Of a stretch of DNA of 64,000 nt, positions 21,621 through 28,584 are shown in pieces. The notes under the pieces were generated by a model that saw only the letters and a program-made list of their open reading frames with translations, made no database searches and was not told where the DNA came from. A program made the position numbers and the translations under genes. The stretch is from Pirellulales bacterium (lineage in GTDB: Bacteria > Planctomycetota > Planctomycetia > Pirellulales > JAEUIK01): assembly GCA_019694435.1 (NCBI GenBank), contig JAIBBZ010000006.1, forward strand, positions 1-64,000, read 5' to 3'. Position 1 is the first letter of the stretch. Every line of letters begins with the position of its first letter.

Positions 21621-22391
21621 ATGCACGCAAGAATCGAATCGCCGCTGCTGAGTTGCCGCCGTCGGTTGTTTTGCTGGACGGTCGTGGCCCTGGCTGGCGC
21701 AGGAGTCTGGCCCGCGCCGAACATCGCGGCGGAACCCACGGCCGACGCCGCGGCGACTGCCGAATTGCCCCCGCCGCTGACGCACTATCTCGGCCGCGAG
21801 ATCGCGCCGTTCATGTCGTACCACGGCGCCGACTGGCTGGTTCGAGCTTCGCGCGAGCAGGAAGAAAGCTGCGCCGAGCTGCTCGCGGCCTTGGGAATCA
21901 AGCCGGGCCAGACCGTCTGCGACCTGGGCTGCGGCAACGGCTATTACACGCTCAAAATGGCTACCCTCGTCGGCGCAAAAGGCAAAGTCTACGCCGTCGA
22001 CATCCAGCCCGAGATGTTGTCGCTGCTCGATAAGGAGCTCGAGGCCTCGGGTACCAATTGGGTCGAGCCCATCCTGGGAACCGTGGCCGATCCGAAGCTG
22101 CCCGCGGGCACCGTCGACCTGATCCTTTTGGTGGACGTCTACCACGAGTTCTCGCACCCGGAACCAATGCTTCAGGCGCTGCGCAAGAGCCTCTCTCCGA
22201 GCGGCCGGATCGCTTTGGCCGAGTTTCGGGCCGAGGATCCTTCGGTGCCGATCAAGCCGCTGCATAAGATGAGCAAAGAGCAGATTCTCAAAGAGTATGG
22301 GGCCAACGGTTTACGGCTGGTTGGCCAATACGACAAACTGCCCTGGCAGCATCTGATGTTCTTCGCGCCCGCAGAAGCGAAGCAGCCCTGA
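21621..22391 (+). CDS. exported class I SAM-dependent methyltransferase
   Basis: 256 residues. The N-terminus has CRRRLFCWTVVALAGAGVW then an Ala-rich cleavage region, a possible Tat or Sec signal. A Rossmann methyltransferase domain follows: motif I VCDLGCGNGYYTLKM, acidic motif II YAVDIQPEML, and DLILLVDVYHEF. The family usually uses S-adenosylmethionine. Export is unusual because SAM is cytoplasmic, but such signal-bearing methyltransferases are, as I recall, common in Planctomycetota. The substrate is unknown. Confidence 0.8.
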   Translation: MHARIESPLLSCRRRLFCWTVVALAGAGVWPAPNIAAEPTADAAATAELPPPLTHYLGREIAPFMSYHGADWLVRASREQEESCAELLAALGIKPGQTVCDLGCGNGYYTLKMATLVGAKGKVYAVDIQPEMLSLLDKELEASGTNWVEPILGTVADPKLPAGTVDLILLVDVYHEFSHPEPMLQALRKSLSPSGRIALAEFRAEDPSVPIKPLHKMSKEQILKEYGANGLRLVGQYDKLPWQHLMFFAPAEAKQP

Positions 22392-23092
22392 CGACGGCGA
22401 TCATCCTTGCTTATCGTCAGGGGGATCTACATGCACCGATCGGGGGGAAACACATAGATCCCATGTGCGTGACGATCGGGCGGCCATGTGACGGGTGCAT
22501 ATTTTGCCCAACCCGCATCGGGGACCGCCCTTAGGCCCTCAAACAGAGGCCCGAATCGGGGTTGTTAGCAGGCTCACAATATCGACCATAAGTTAATATC
22601 GCTTAATGACTTATGGTCACATCACCTGTCAACTTTTTTCTACCGACGCCGGGCACTTCTCTGTTGCCGACGCCGGAATCTCTGATTAGCATAAGCGTTA
22701 ATCGGAAGAGACAGGGTAGGGAAAGTGGATGGTTTGTGCGCGTGCACGAGAGGCCACGCGTCTTCCTCCGTTTCCCTCGTTGTGTCAAAGGGTCTCGAAG
22801 GCGCTCACGTCGAGTGTGGCGACTGTCGCAGACTTTGTTGACGCCGTACTTTGCCGGTTGCGACTGAAAAGTCGTTGCCGGTCCGACACGGATGCCAAAG
22901 CTCGCGCAAGTGGGCAGGAGGAAGAAGTTCGGACCTCAGGGACGAATCGTACGCATCCTGGACGTTTTGGAACTGGCACGCTAGTGATTTGCACCCGTCG
23001 CTCGCAGACTCGGGCCTGACCGCTGCGGCGACACGAACAGAGAAGCAGCGAACGATGCGTACGCATGGGCAGCATCGTTCCGAGGAACGCCG
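22392..23092. other. long intergenic region upstream of the sigma-54 activator
   Basis: About 700 bases with no convincing gene; short frames on both strands lack RBS or family features. It contains the inverted repeat at 22584-22618 (listed separately) and a direct repeat CCGACGCCGG at 22643-22652 and 22667-22676. The part around 22560-22700 is AT-richer than the average. It is probably the control region of the activator gene. Confidence 0.4.
22584..22618. repeat. inverted repeat GACCATAAGT...ACTTATGGTC
   Basis: Perfect 10-bp arms (22584-22593 and 22609-22618) around a 15-base AT-rich centre that can extend the pairing (TTAA...TTAA). The right arm region contains AATGACTTA (22605-22613), which recurs in the inverted repeat at 24704-24730 beyond the regulator gene. 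It may be an operator or enhancer site for the activator encoded at 23093. Confidence 0.5.
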
Positions 23093-24154
23093 ATGTCGAT
23101 TTCGCATGAACGTCATGCTGACGGTTCGCGCAGCGCCACGCCTGGCGCCGTGCCCAACCGTATTGCCGGGGTCGCCTCTGGTGCGACCGATCTGCTAGGC
23201 AGCATGGTGCTGGGACGCAACACGCAGATCCGCAAGATCGCGGAACAAGTTCGCCGTGTTGCCGAGTTTCCCTGCACAGCCTTGATTTCCGGAGAAACCG
23301 GAACGGGCAAAGAGCTCTGGGCAAAGCTGATTCATAACTGTGGCCCGCGCGCCGCGCGACCGTTTATCCCGGTCAACTGCGCAGCGCTGACGCCGACTTT
23401 GGCGGAAAGCCAACTATTCGGCCATGAAAAAGGGGCGTTTACCGGCGCCGCGGGCAGTTCGTTCGGTGTGTTCCGTGCTGCCAACGGCGGCGTCGTGTTC
23501 CTCGACGAAGTCGGCGAGATGCCGCTCGACTTGCAGCCCAAGCTGCTGCGCGTCTTGCAGGAATGCGAAGTCACACCGGTAGGTGCGGCGCACCCGGTGA
23601 AAATCGACGTGCAGGTCGTCGCGGCCACGAACCGCGATCTCGAGGCCGAAGTCGCGGCAGGTCGATTCCGCGAAGACCTTTACTACCGCTTGTCCGTGGT
23701 CGAGTTCCACGTGCCGCCGCTGCGCGACCGGCGCGAGGACATCGGCGAATTCTGCCAATTCTTCTCGCGGATGTTCGCGGCCCGGTATGGTCGCGAAGAG
23801 TGGATCCCGCTGCCCGAGCAGCTCGAGCAATTCTGCGAATACCATTGGCCCGGCAACATCCGGCAGTTGGCGCACATCATCGAACAGTCATACGTGCTCG
23901 ACTGTGCGCCGCAACTGCCGAACCGCCAGGCCATCAAGCCGGCACGACGATTCGCGCTGCCCTATCTCAACCTGCAACGCTTGCGCAATGAAGCGGTGCG
24001 TCAGGCACTGGCGGCGACGCGCGGGCACAAGGGCCGCGCCGCCAAGCTTCTAGGCGTGCACGCCAACACGATGACCCGGCTCTTGGGTCAGTTGCCCGAA
24101 GACGCTGAAACTGGCGATGGCCATGCAGCCGATAAGCCGGCGACTCGCAACTAG
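23093..24154 (+). CDS. sigma-54-dependent transcriptional activator without receiver domain
   Basis: 353 residues. After a short N-terminal stretch (about 35 residues, no sensory domain) comes the AAA+ sigma-54 interaction domain: Walker A GETGTGKE (67-74), the sigma-54 contact loop GAFTGA (114-119), Walker B VVFLDE (134-139), the R-finger region RFREDLYYRLSV, and WPGNIRQLAHIIEQ. A Fis-type helix-turn-helix ends the protein (ALAATRGHKGRAAKLLGVHA). This PspF-like layout suggests control by a partner protein or by expression level. A -24/-12 promoter lies downstream at 24758, in front of the PEP-CTERM gene series, the likely target. It stands alone between long intergenic regions. Confidence 0.93.
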   Translation: MSISHERHADGSRSATPGAVPNRIAGVASGATDLLGSMVLGRNTQIRKIAEQVRRVAEFPCTALISGETGTGKELWAKLIHNCGPRAARPFIPVNCAALTPTLAESQLFGHEKGAFTGAAGSSFGVFRAANGGVVFLDEVGEMPLDLQPKLLRVLQECEVTPVGAAHPVKIDVQVVAATNRDLEAEVAAGRFREDLYYRLSVVEFHVPPLRDRREDIGEFCQFFSRMFAARYGREEWIPLPEQLEQFCEYHWPGNIRQLAHIIEQSYVLDCAPQLPNRQAIKPARRFALPYLNLQRLRNEAVRQALAATRGHKGRAAKLLGVHANTMTRLLGQLPEDAETGDGHAADKPATRN

Positions 24155-24390
24155 CACCTCGGCACTCGGGTTCTGAAATCCACTGCCGCACGGGCCTGGG
24201 ACTCTTTCCCCAATCTCCGCTTGGCGCTTCCTCATGGCGGTGAAAGCCGCTCCGCGCCCGGTGCGTGGCAGCACAGCTAGCGCCGAGCCGTCTTCTTCAC
24301 CCTCCCGCAGGCTAAGTCCTGATCTGCGAGCCGTTTAGCAACGCGCCGCGGGGGCGTCTATTGGGGCCTCCATGATAAGGGCAGGGCAGT

Positions 24391-24405
24391 CTCACCGTCG
24401 GTGAG
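24391..24405. promoter_or_regulatory. dyad CTCACC-N3-GGTGAG, possible enhancer site
   Basis: Perfect 6-bp arms about 365 bases upstream of the -24/-12 promoter. Position and symmetry fit a binding site for the Fis-type domain of the activator, but no second identical copy confirms it. Confidence 0.3.
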
Positions 24406-24569
24406 CGGCCATCTCAAATTGGTGAACCGCCAAGCCTTGGAACCTCATGGCTCGCGGGCCCAGAGGAAATGGATCAACGGAACCTGTTTTAAAATCAAGT
24501 CTTACATCAATTTTATTTTTTTCTTTACTTAACTCACCTCTGCCTGTCGTCTCACCAAGACAGTGCCCA

Positions 24570-24586
24570 TTCACCCATCCAGTGAA
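24570..24586. promoter_or_regulatory. dyad TTCAC-N7-GTGAA, possible enhancer site
   Basis: Perfect 5-bp arms about 185 bases upstream of the -24/-12 promoter. The half-site TCAC is shared with the dyad at 24391. That distance is typical for sigma-54 enhancers. Confidence 0.3.
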
Positions 24587-24703
24587 AATTGTCGTAACAC
24601 TCTTAAAAACAACAAGTTACTGCGATCTACCAAAAAAACACTCCTTGAACCTGTGAAATAGCCCGTATTGTCGCCGAGTCGCGGCAAAATGGCGCACTCA
24701 ATT

Positions 24704-24730
24704 TTAAGTCATTATTTTTAAATGACTTAA
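24704..24730. repeat. inverted repeat TTAAGTCATT-N7-AATGACTTAA
   Basis: Perfect 10-bp arms (24704-24713, 24721-24730) with an A/T loop, ending 27 bases before the -24 element. The right arm shares AATGACTTA with the inverted repeat at 22584-22618 upstream of the regulator gene. Confidence 0.5.
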
Positions 24731-24757
24731 GAACATCAAAAAGTTTTATTTTTATCT

Positions 24758-24773
24758 TGGCATGTGCCTTGCT
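24758..24773 (+). promoter_or_regulatory. sigma-54 (-24/-12) promoter
   Basis: TGGCAT-N5-TTGCT, preceded by T. It differs from the consensus TGGCAC-N5-TTGC only in the sixth base, and the GG and GC elements have correct spacing. The predicted start site is near 24784. It faces the degenerate receiver, small basic protein and PEP-CTERM genes, and lies 0.6 kb after a sigma-54 activator gene. Confidence 0.7.
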
Positions 24774-25252
24774 TTTCTCCAACCCGCCTAACCGCCCGGT
24801 TGATGGCGCCGGATGACCAGTCGCGGCTTGAGGGAACTCTGCGGTTCCTGCAGCGTCGCGGGGTACCGGCTGGCTCCGTGAAGGCGTCGCGGGCGTGAAG
24901 GCCGACCGTCGCTTGCCCTGATCGTGGGCAAGTCGGGCGTTCGAGGGGGGACTCCGTTCTTGACTGCGTTGTCGGCGCCGTTGTGGCGCCCGGTGGCCGG
25001 TCAGGCGTTTGGCGAGGCGCAAATGCGGCAACAGTTTTCGACCCGCCGAAACGACGACGAGCGCTGCGCTCGCGAGGGTTTCGGTTCCGTCGAACCGCCG
25101 ACAGCTTCGACTCCAACCGGGCCCATGCAATCGCGCGGCAGTAGATCTGCGGCGCGAATCGGCGAAGGGGACTCGAGTTGGAGTTTTGCCATGCGCAAGG
25201 CGTTTACTCCGCAAGCCAGTACCAGACCGTGAATAGCCGGGAAAGCTTCGCA

Positions 25253-25837
25253 ATGAGTCCATTCCAGCCCCAACTTGCCGAGGTGCCGCACCGCGCTGCA
25301 CCTGCGGAAGCACCAGGCACGACAACCCTGTTGCAGTGCCTGGTGGTGGCGATCGACGCCCAGCGCCGCGAGCAGCTCGCCTGGTCGGCCGGCCAGAGCG
25401 GGTGGCGGGCCATTCCCTGCCTCGACGCGGAGGTGGCGGAGAGTTGGTCGCGGCGGACGTTCGTACAACTCGCGGTGATCGATCTCGAGCATCCGGCGCA
25501 CGCCGCGCAGCTCGACTTGATCGCGCTGATCGAGCGGCTCGGCCGCTCAGGAACCACGTTGCTGGTTGTCTGCGGAAACGAAGGCAACCTGCAGGAAGAA
25601 ATCTGGGCCCGGCAGATCGGTGTGTGGATGTATCTGCCGGGTGTCGGCGAACCCGCGGAGCTCGCTCAGTTGTTGGGCGAGGCACGCGAGATTGCCCAAC
25701 GACTAGCTCCGGCGGCCTCGTTGGCCAGTCGGCAGCAGACCGCGGCTTCTGATGGAGCCGCCGCGGTCGAAGGATTCGGTCAGGCGTCCTCGTCCCACCC
25801 GCGCCGCAGACGCTGGTCGGGCCAGGACCTCGGCTGA
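25253..25837 (+). CDS. degenerate receiver-like protein
   Basis: 194 residues from the ATG at 25253 (an upstream in-frame start at 25178 is possible). Residues about 25-145 have the alternating beta/alpha pattern of a response-regulator receiver: LLQCLVVAIDAQRRE, then FVQLAVIDLEHPAHA at the place of the phospho-acceptor, TTLLVVCGN, and GVWMYLPGV where a receiver would have Lys-Pro. The first acidic pair is reduced and the conserved Lys is missing, so normal phosphorylation is doubtful. The tail of about 45 residues is low-complexity. It is the first gene after the sigma-54 promoter and may be a regulatory adaptor. The fold call is moderate. Confidence 0.65.
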   Translation: MSPFQPQLAEVPHRAAPAEAPGTTTLLQCLVVAIDAQRREQLAWSAGQSGWRAIPCLDAEVAESWSRRTFVQLAVIDLEHPAHAAQLDLIALIERLGRSGTTLLVVCGNEGNLQEEIWARQIGVWMYLPGVGEPAELAQLLGEAREIAQRLAPAASLASRQQTAASDGAAAVEGFGQASSSHPRRRRWSGQDLG

Positions 25838-25909
25838 GTTCCCTGATCGGTAAGTGTTCCGCTTGACTGCAACAGAATCCGTTTGACTCGACACAAAAGG
25901 GAGGAAGTC

Positions 25910-26101
25910 ATGCAAGCCAACAGCCTGTACGACACGTACGAAGCCGATTCGACCTCGGCTGAGACCGGTATCTATGACCGTGCGCGCAAGGGTGAGGCCG
26001 TACCGCGCCGCTCGCGCCGGATCAGCTATTCCCGCTCGGGAGGCCGCCCGTCGGTCCACAGCGGGATTCATCGCCGCCGCAACAAGCGGTGGACCTGGTA
26101 A
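25910..26101 (+). CDS. 63-residue basic protein with RPSV...HRRRNKR C-terminus (copy 1)
   Basis: 63 residues; GGGAGGA lies about six bases before the ATG. The N-terminal half is acidic and variable. The C-terminal half is strongly basic and ends GRPSVHSGIHRRRNKRWTW. A second gene at 27380 has the same length, the same motif and near-identical codons for RRRNKR, so the pair are paralogues. There is no signal peptide or membrane helix. I do not recognise the family. It lies between the receiver-like gene and the first PEP-CTERM gene. Confidence 0.7.
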   Translation: MQANSLYDTYEADSTSAETGIYDRARKGEAVPRRSRRISYSRSGGRPSVHSGIHRRRNKRWTW

Positions 26102-26414
26102 GCACACACGTCGCGATCAGACACGCGCGGCTCGCTGCGAGCCACCGCGGTCAGAACGCGATGCGAAGCCCTGCCTCCGGGTCGCGGCTTCGCCCAAGGA
26201 ATGCCCCCGCTCTCGGCAGCAACCGAGCGGGGCGAGTCGGTGTAGGTCCGGGGAGAGGCAACCCCGCCGAACGAATCGCGGTACGGCCGTCCGCAGCGGC
26301 CAGACGGCGATACGCGCGGCACCGGACTGTGGGGCGAACTATGCAAGGCGGTGCCTAGCGATTGCGATCGCGGGACCCGTCACAACAACCAAGCCTTAGT
26401 GGAGTTTTTACGTG
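26102..26414. other. structured region before the first PEP-CTERM gene
   Basis: 310 bases without a gene. Four consecutive inverted repeats are visible: GCGAAGCC/GGCTTCGC (26163-26170, 26186-26193), CCCCGCTC/GAGCGGGG (26205-26212, 26225-26232), CGGGG/CCCCG near 26249-26266, and GCCGTC/GACGGC near 26287-26309. None is followed by a T-run. It may be a structured 5' leader or a small RNA; the GC content makes some of this expected by chance. Confidence 0.3.
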
Positions 26415-27212
26415 ATGAAGAAGTTTTCGATGCTTGCGATGGCTGTAGTGGTGTTGGGCTTGACGACTGGCAAGTCGCTCGCTAGCCCCACTGCGGTCTC
26501 GCTGACTCTCACCAATTCGACCCTGCTGCTGACGGTTGACGCCCTGAGCGCGATCACCGCGTCGATCGGCTTCAACCCGACCGGCACGCAGAACATCGTC
26601 CTCGATGACTGCGATCCACTCGCCACGTCGATGCAGTTCACCGGCGGCCAAATCAACCTGGCCGATCAAACGCTCAATCTGAACCTCGGCGCGCTCGGTG
26701 TGATTCGCGCCGGGTTTTTCAATACCAGCATGAACGCCCTGAACAGCACCCTCAGCGTGCCGCTGACCTATACGGGCGGTGTGTGGAACTACTCGTTCGA
26801 CCCGGGTGACACCACGGCCGGGAACGTTGTCAGCAGCTCGATCAATCAGGGTCTGCTGACCTACGCCGGCTCGGGCGCCATCGCGCTGCTGCTCGGCTCG
26901 GGCACGTTGGATTTCTCCACCGACCCGGTCAATGCCGAGATCCCGTCGCTGGGCCAGATTGGCACGCTCACCCAGACGTTGCTGGGCAGCGGCGGTGGTT
27001 CGACCACCTACGGCGTCTTGCTCTCGGCTCCGCTGTCGATCTTCACCTCGATTGACTCGGACCTCGGCATCAACGCCACGCTGCAAGGCGTGATCCAGGC
27101 GACCGGTAGCTACGTCTGCGTGCCGGAACCCTCGACGTTGGTGCTGCTCGGTGTCGCCGCGGCCGGCGTGCTGCCGCTCGTGCGGCGTGCCAAGCGCAAC
27201 CGGAAAGCCTAA
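26415..27212 (+). CDS. PEP-CTERM protein A of a three-paralogue set
   Basis: 265 residues from the ATG at 26415 (a GTG at 26412 is in frame; GGAG lies 10 bases upstream of the ATG). It has a signal peptide (FSMLAMAVVVLGLTTGKSLA), a beta-rich, Thr/Ser/Leu-rich passenger, and the sorting signal VPEPSTLVLLGVAAAGVLPL followed by RRAKRNRK. The passenger shares ordered motifs with the genes at 27745 and 28581: GTQNIVL, CDPLAT, LNLGALG, GLLTYAGSG, LLGSGTLDFS and TTYGVLLSAP. These define one local family of surface-exported proteins of unknown function. A strong terminator follows at 27250. Confidence 0.88.
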   Translation: MKKFSMLAMAVVVLGLTTGKSLASPTAVSLTLTNSTLLLTVDALSAITASIGFNPTGTQNIVLDDCDPLATSMQFTGGQINLADQTLNLNLGALGVIRAGFFNTSMNALNSTLSVPLTYTGGVWNYSFDPGDTTAGNVVSSSINQGLLTYAGSGAIALLLGSGTLDFSTDPVNAEIPSLGQIGTLTQTLLGSGGGSTTYGVLLSAPLSIFTSIDSDLGINATLQGVIQATGSYVCVPEPSTLVLLGVAAAGVLPLVRRAKRNRKA

Positions 27213-27249
27213 GGGCCCCGGCTCGCGCCCATCGCGATAGCCAGTTAGC

Positions 27250-27284
27250 GGCCGGCTCCCACGCAAGTGGGAGCCGGCCTTATT
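27250..27284 (+). terminator. intrinsic terminator after PEP-CTERM protein A
   Basis: Perfect 13-bp stem (27250-27262 with 27267-27279) with a GCAA tetraloop, followed by TTATT. It lies 38 bases after the stop codon, separating this gene from the second 63-residue gene. Confidence 0.75.
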
Positions 27285-27379
27285 CCACACGCTCTCGGGT
27301 GCCACCCCGAACCGGCGTGCCACCACGGTCGCCACCACCCTGCAGGGAACGGCGACGACTTCGACAGGAGCATTCGAAC

Positions 27380-27571
27380 ATGAAATCGCAGGGTCCAGAG
27401 CTTCCGGAACACGACGGAGATGGGCAAGAGCAGGACGCCCTCTCGCGGTTTGGATTGAACCGTGTCGCACCGCAGCGGCGCGTCAGCCCTCGCTTCACCA
27501 AAGCGCGGCGTCCGAGCGTGAGCAACGTTGCCGGCATGCACCGCCGCCGTAACAAGCGGTTCTATTGCTAG
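27380..27571 (+). CDS. 63-residue basic protein with RPSV...HRRRNKR C-terminus (copy 2)
   Basis: 63 residues; CAGGAG lies nine bases before the ATG. The acidic N-terminal half (ELPEHDGDGQEQD) differs from copy 1, while the C-terminal part RRPSVSNVAGMHRRRNKRF is clearly related, with GxHRRRNKR at the same residue numbers (52-60). The gene sits between two intrinsic terminators (27250 and 27631), so it may be its own transcription unit. The function is unknown. The repeated pairing with a PEP-CTERM gene suggests a role connected with those proteins or their expression. Confidence 0.7.
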   Translation: MKSQGPELPEHDGDGQEQDALSRFGLNRVAPQRRVSPRFTKARRPSVSNVAGMHRRRNKRFYC

Positions 27572-27630
27572 TCTCGCCCGATTCATCGGCCCCGAAGCCC
27601 GATGAAACCGGCGTTTCTCGAACAAGACTG

Positions 27631-27675
27631 CAGCTGGAGGTCGGACCTGGGTCCGACCTCCAGCTGAGTTTTCTT
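27631..27675 (+). terminator. intrinsic terminator after the second 63-residue gene
   Basis: Perfect 16-bp stem (27631-27646 with 27651-27666), 4-base loop, followed by AGTTTTCTT. It lies 59 bases after the stop codon and 70 bases before PEP-CTERM protein B. If it is not fully efficient it could act as an attenuator for B and C. Confidence 0.85.
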
Positions 27676-27744
27676 GCATGCGCCTGGGGAGGGCAGCGTG
27701 GGCTTGTCCTCCAGGCAAGGCAAACACAAAGGAGGGAGCAGGCC

Positions 27745-28584
27745 ATGTTTTGCATCTTGCGCTCGTCATTGCCGCTACTGCTCGTATTGTGCTCTGCGTC
27801 TTGCTGCATCGCCGCGCCGGTTTCCACCACGTTGACCCTCGTGCCCGGCAGCAATTTGACCCTGACGGTGCGTTTGCTCGGATCGATCTCGACGAGTGTC
27901 AATGTGCCGGCTTCTGGCACGCAGAACCTGACGCTCGACAGTTGCGATCCGCTAGCGACGACGCTCTCGTTCGACGGCGGGCAACTGTTCGCCGACGACA
28001 ATTCGTTCACTTTCGACCTGGGAGCACTGGGTTCGGCCAGCGCATCGCTGATCGACGTCACCTTGGCTGCCCTCAACACCCCGGGCCAGATCCCGCTCAG
28101 TTACTCCGGTGGTACCTGGAACTACCAGTTCGATCCGGCTGATTCGACGAATTCCAATACCTATAGTGGCGTCAATGGCGGATTGTTGACCTATCAAGGG
28201 TCGGGACCCATCGCGCTGTTGCTCGGTTCAGGCACGCTCGATTTCTCCTCCGATCCGCTGTACTTCGAGCTGCCGCAGGGCGGAGAATTGGCGACGCTCA
28301 ACCAGACCTTGCTCGGCACCTCGGGTGGCGCGTCGACTTACGGTTTGACGCTCACGCTGCCGCTATCGGTCAATGCTCAGATCGTCGTCCCGGGGCTGGG
28401 CGTCGATGCGTACTTCTCCGGCACGATCGGCGCGACGGGGTCGTACGTCTGCGTGCCGGAACCTTCGACCGTCGTGCTCTTGGCCGCGGCTCTGGCGGGT
28501 TTCCTGCCGCTGGCCCGGCGCGTCGTTGTGAAACGATCCACCGACATCGACGGCCCGCGCGCCGAACCAGGTGAACGGCCATGA
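27745..28584 (+). CDS. PEP-CTERM protein B of the three-paralogue set
   Basis: 279 residues; GGAGGG lies eight bases before the ATG at 27745. It has a signal peptide (SLPLLLVLCSASCCIAA), a passenger related to proteins A and C (GTQNLTLDSCDPLAT, DLGALGSA, GLLTYQGSGPIALLLGSG, FDPADST) and the sorting signal VPEPSTVVLLAAALAGFLPL with basic RR. Unlike A and C it continues about 20 residues past the basic anchor (KRSTDIDGPRAEPGERP), an unusual tail. Its stop overlaps the start of gene C by four bases (ATGA), so B and C are translated together. Confidence 0.87.
   Translation: MFCILRSSLPLLLVLCSASCCIAAPVSTTLTLVPGSNLTLTVRLLGSISTSVNVPASGTQNLTLDSCDPLATTLSFDGGQLFADDNSFTFDLGALGSASASLIDVTLAALNTPGQIPLSYSGGTWNYQFDPADSTNSNTYSGVNGGLLTYQGSGPIALLLGSGTLDFSSDPLYFELPQGGELATLNQTLLGTSGGASTYGLTLTLPLSVNAQIVVPGLGVDAYFSGTIGATGSYVCVPEPSTVVLLAAALAGFLPLARRVVVKRSTDIDGPRAEPGERP

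Larger units (their letters stand above)
24155..25252. other. 1.1-kb AT-rich control region between the activator and its likely target genes
   Basis: No convincing coding sequence: the frames here are short and lack RBS. From about 24480 to 24760 the base composition drops far below the genome average (long A and T runs). It holds dyads at 24391 and 24570, an inverted repeat at 24704 and a sigma-54 promoter at 24758. About 470 bases separate the predicted transcription start (near 24784) from the next gene, giving a long leader or hiding an unrecognised small gene. Confidence 0.5.

Noticed and set aside
22643..22676. Direct repeat CCGACGCCGG (two copies 24 bases apart) as start of a repeat array
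   Set aside because: Only two copies exist and the flanks differ, so it does not qualify as CRISPR or a satellite; it was kept only as a note in the intergenic entry.
22970..23005. TGGCACG...TTGCA as a second sigma-54 promoter in front of the activator
   Set aside because: The spacer between TGGCAC and TTGC is 9 bases instead of 5, which sigma-54 does not tolerate.
22851..23198. 115-residue plus-strand frame before the activator
   Set aside because: It overlaps the activator start in another frame, has no RBS and no family features, and looks like translated control DNA.
22785..23324. 179-residue minus-strand frame in the region upstream of the sigma-54 activator
   Set aside because: It overlaps the start of the activator gene, is rich in Arg/Cys/Ser as expected for non-coding frames, and has no RBS or recognisable motif.
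24627..25685. 352-residue minus-strand frame across the AT-rich control region
   Set aside because: Very Arg/Pro/Ser-rich composition with no RBS; it covers the clearly non-coding AT-rich stretch and the antisense of the receiver-like gene.
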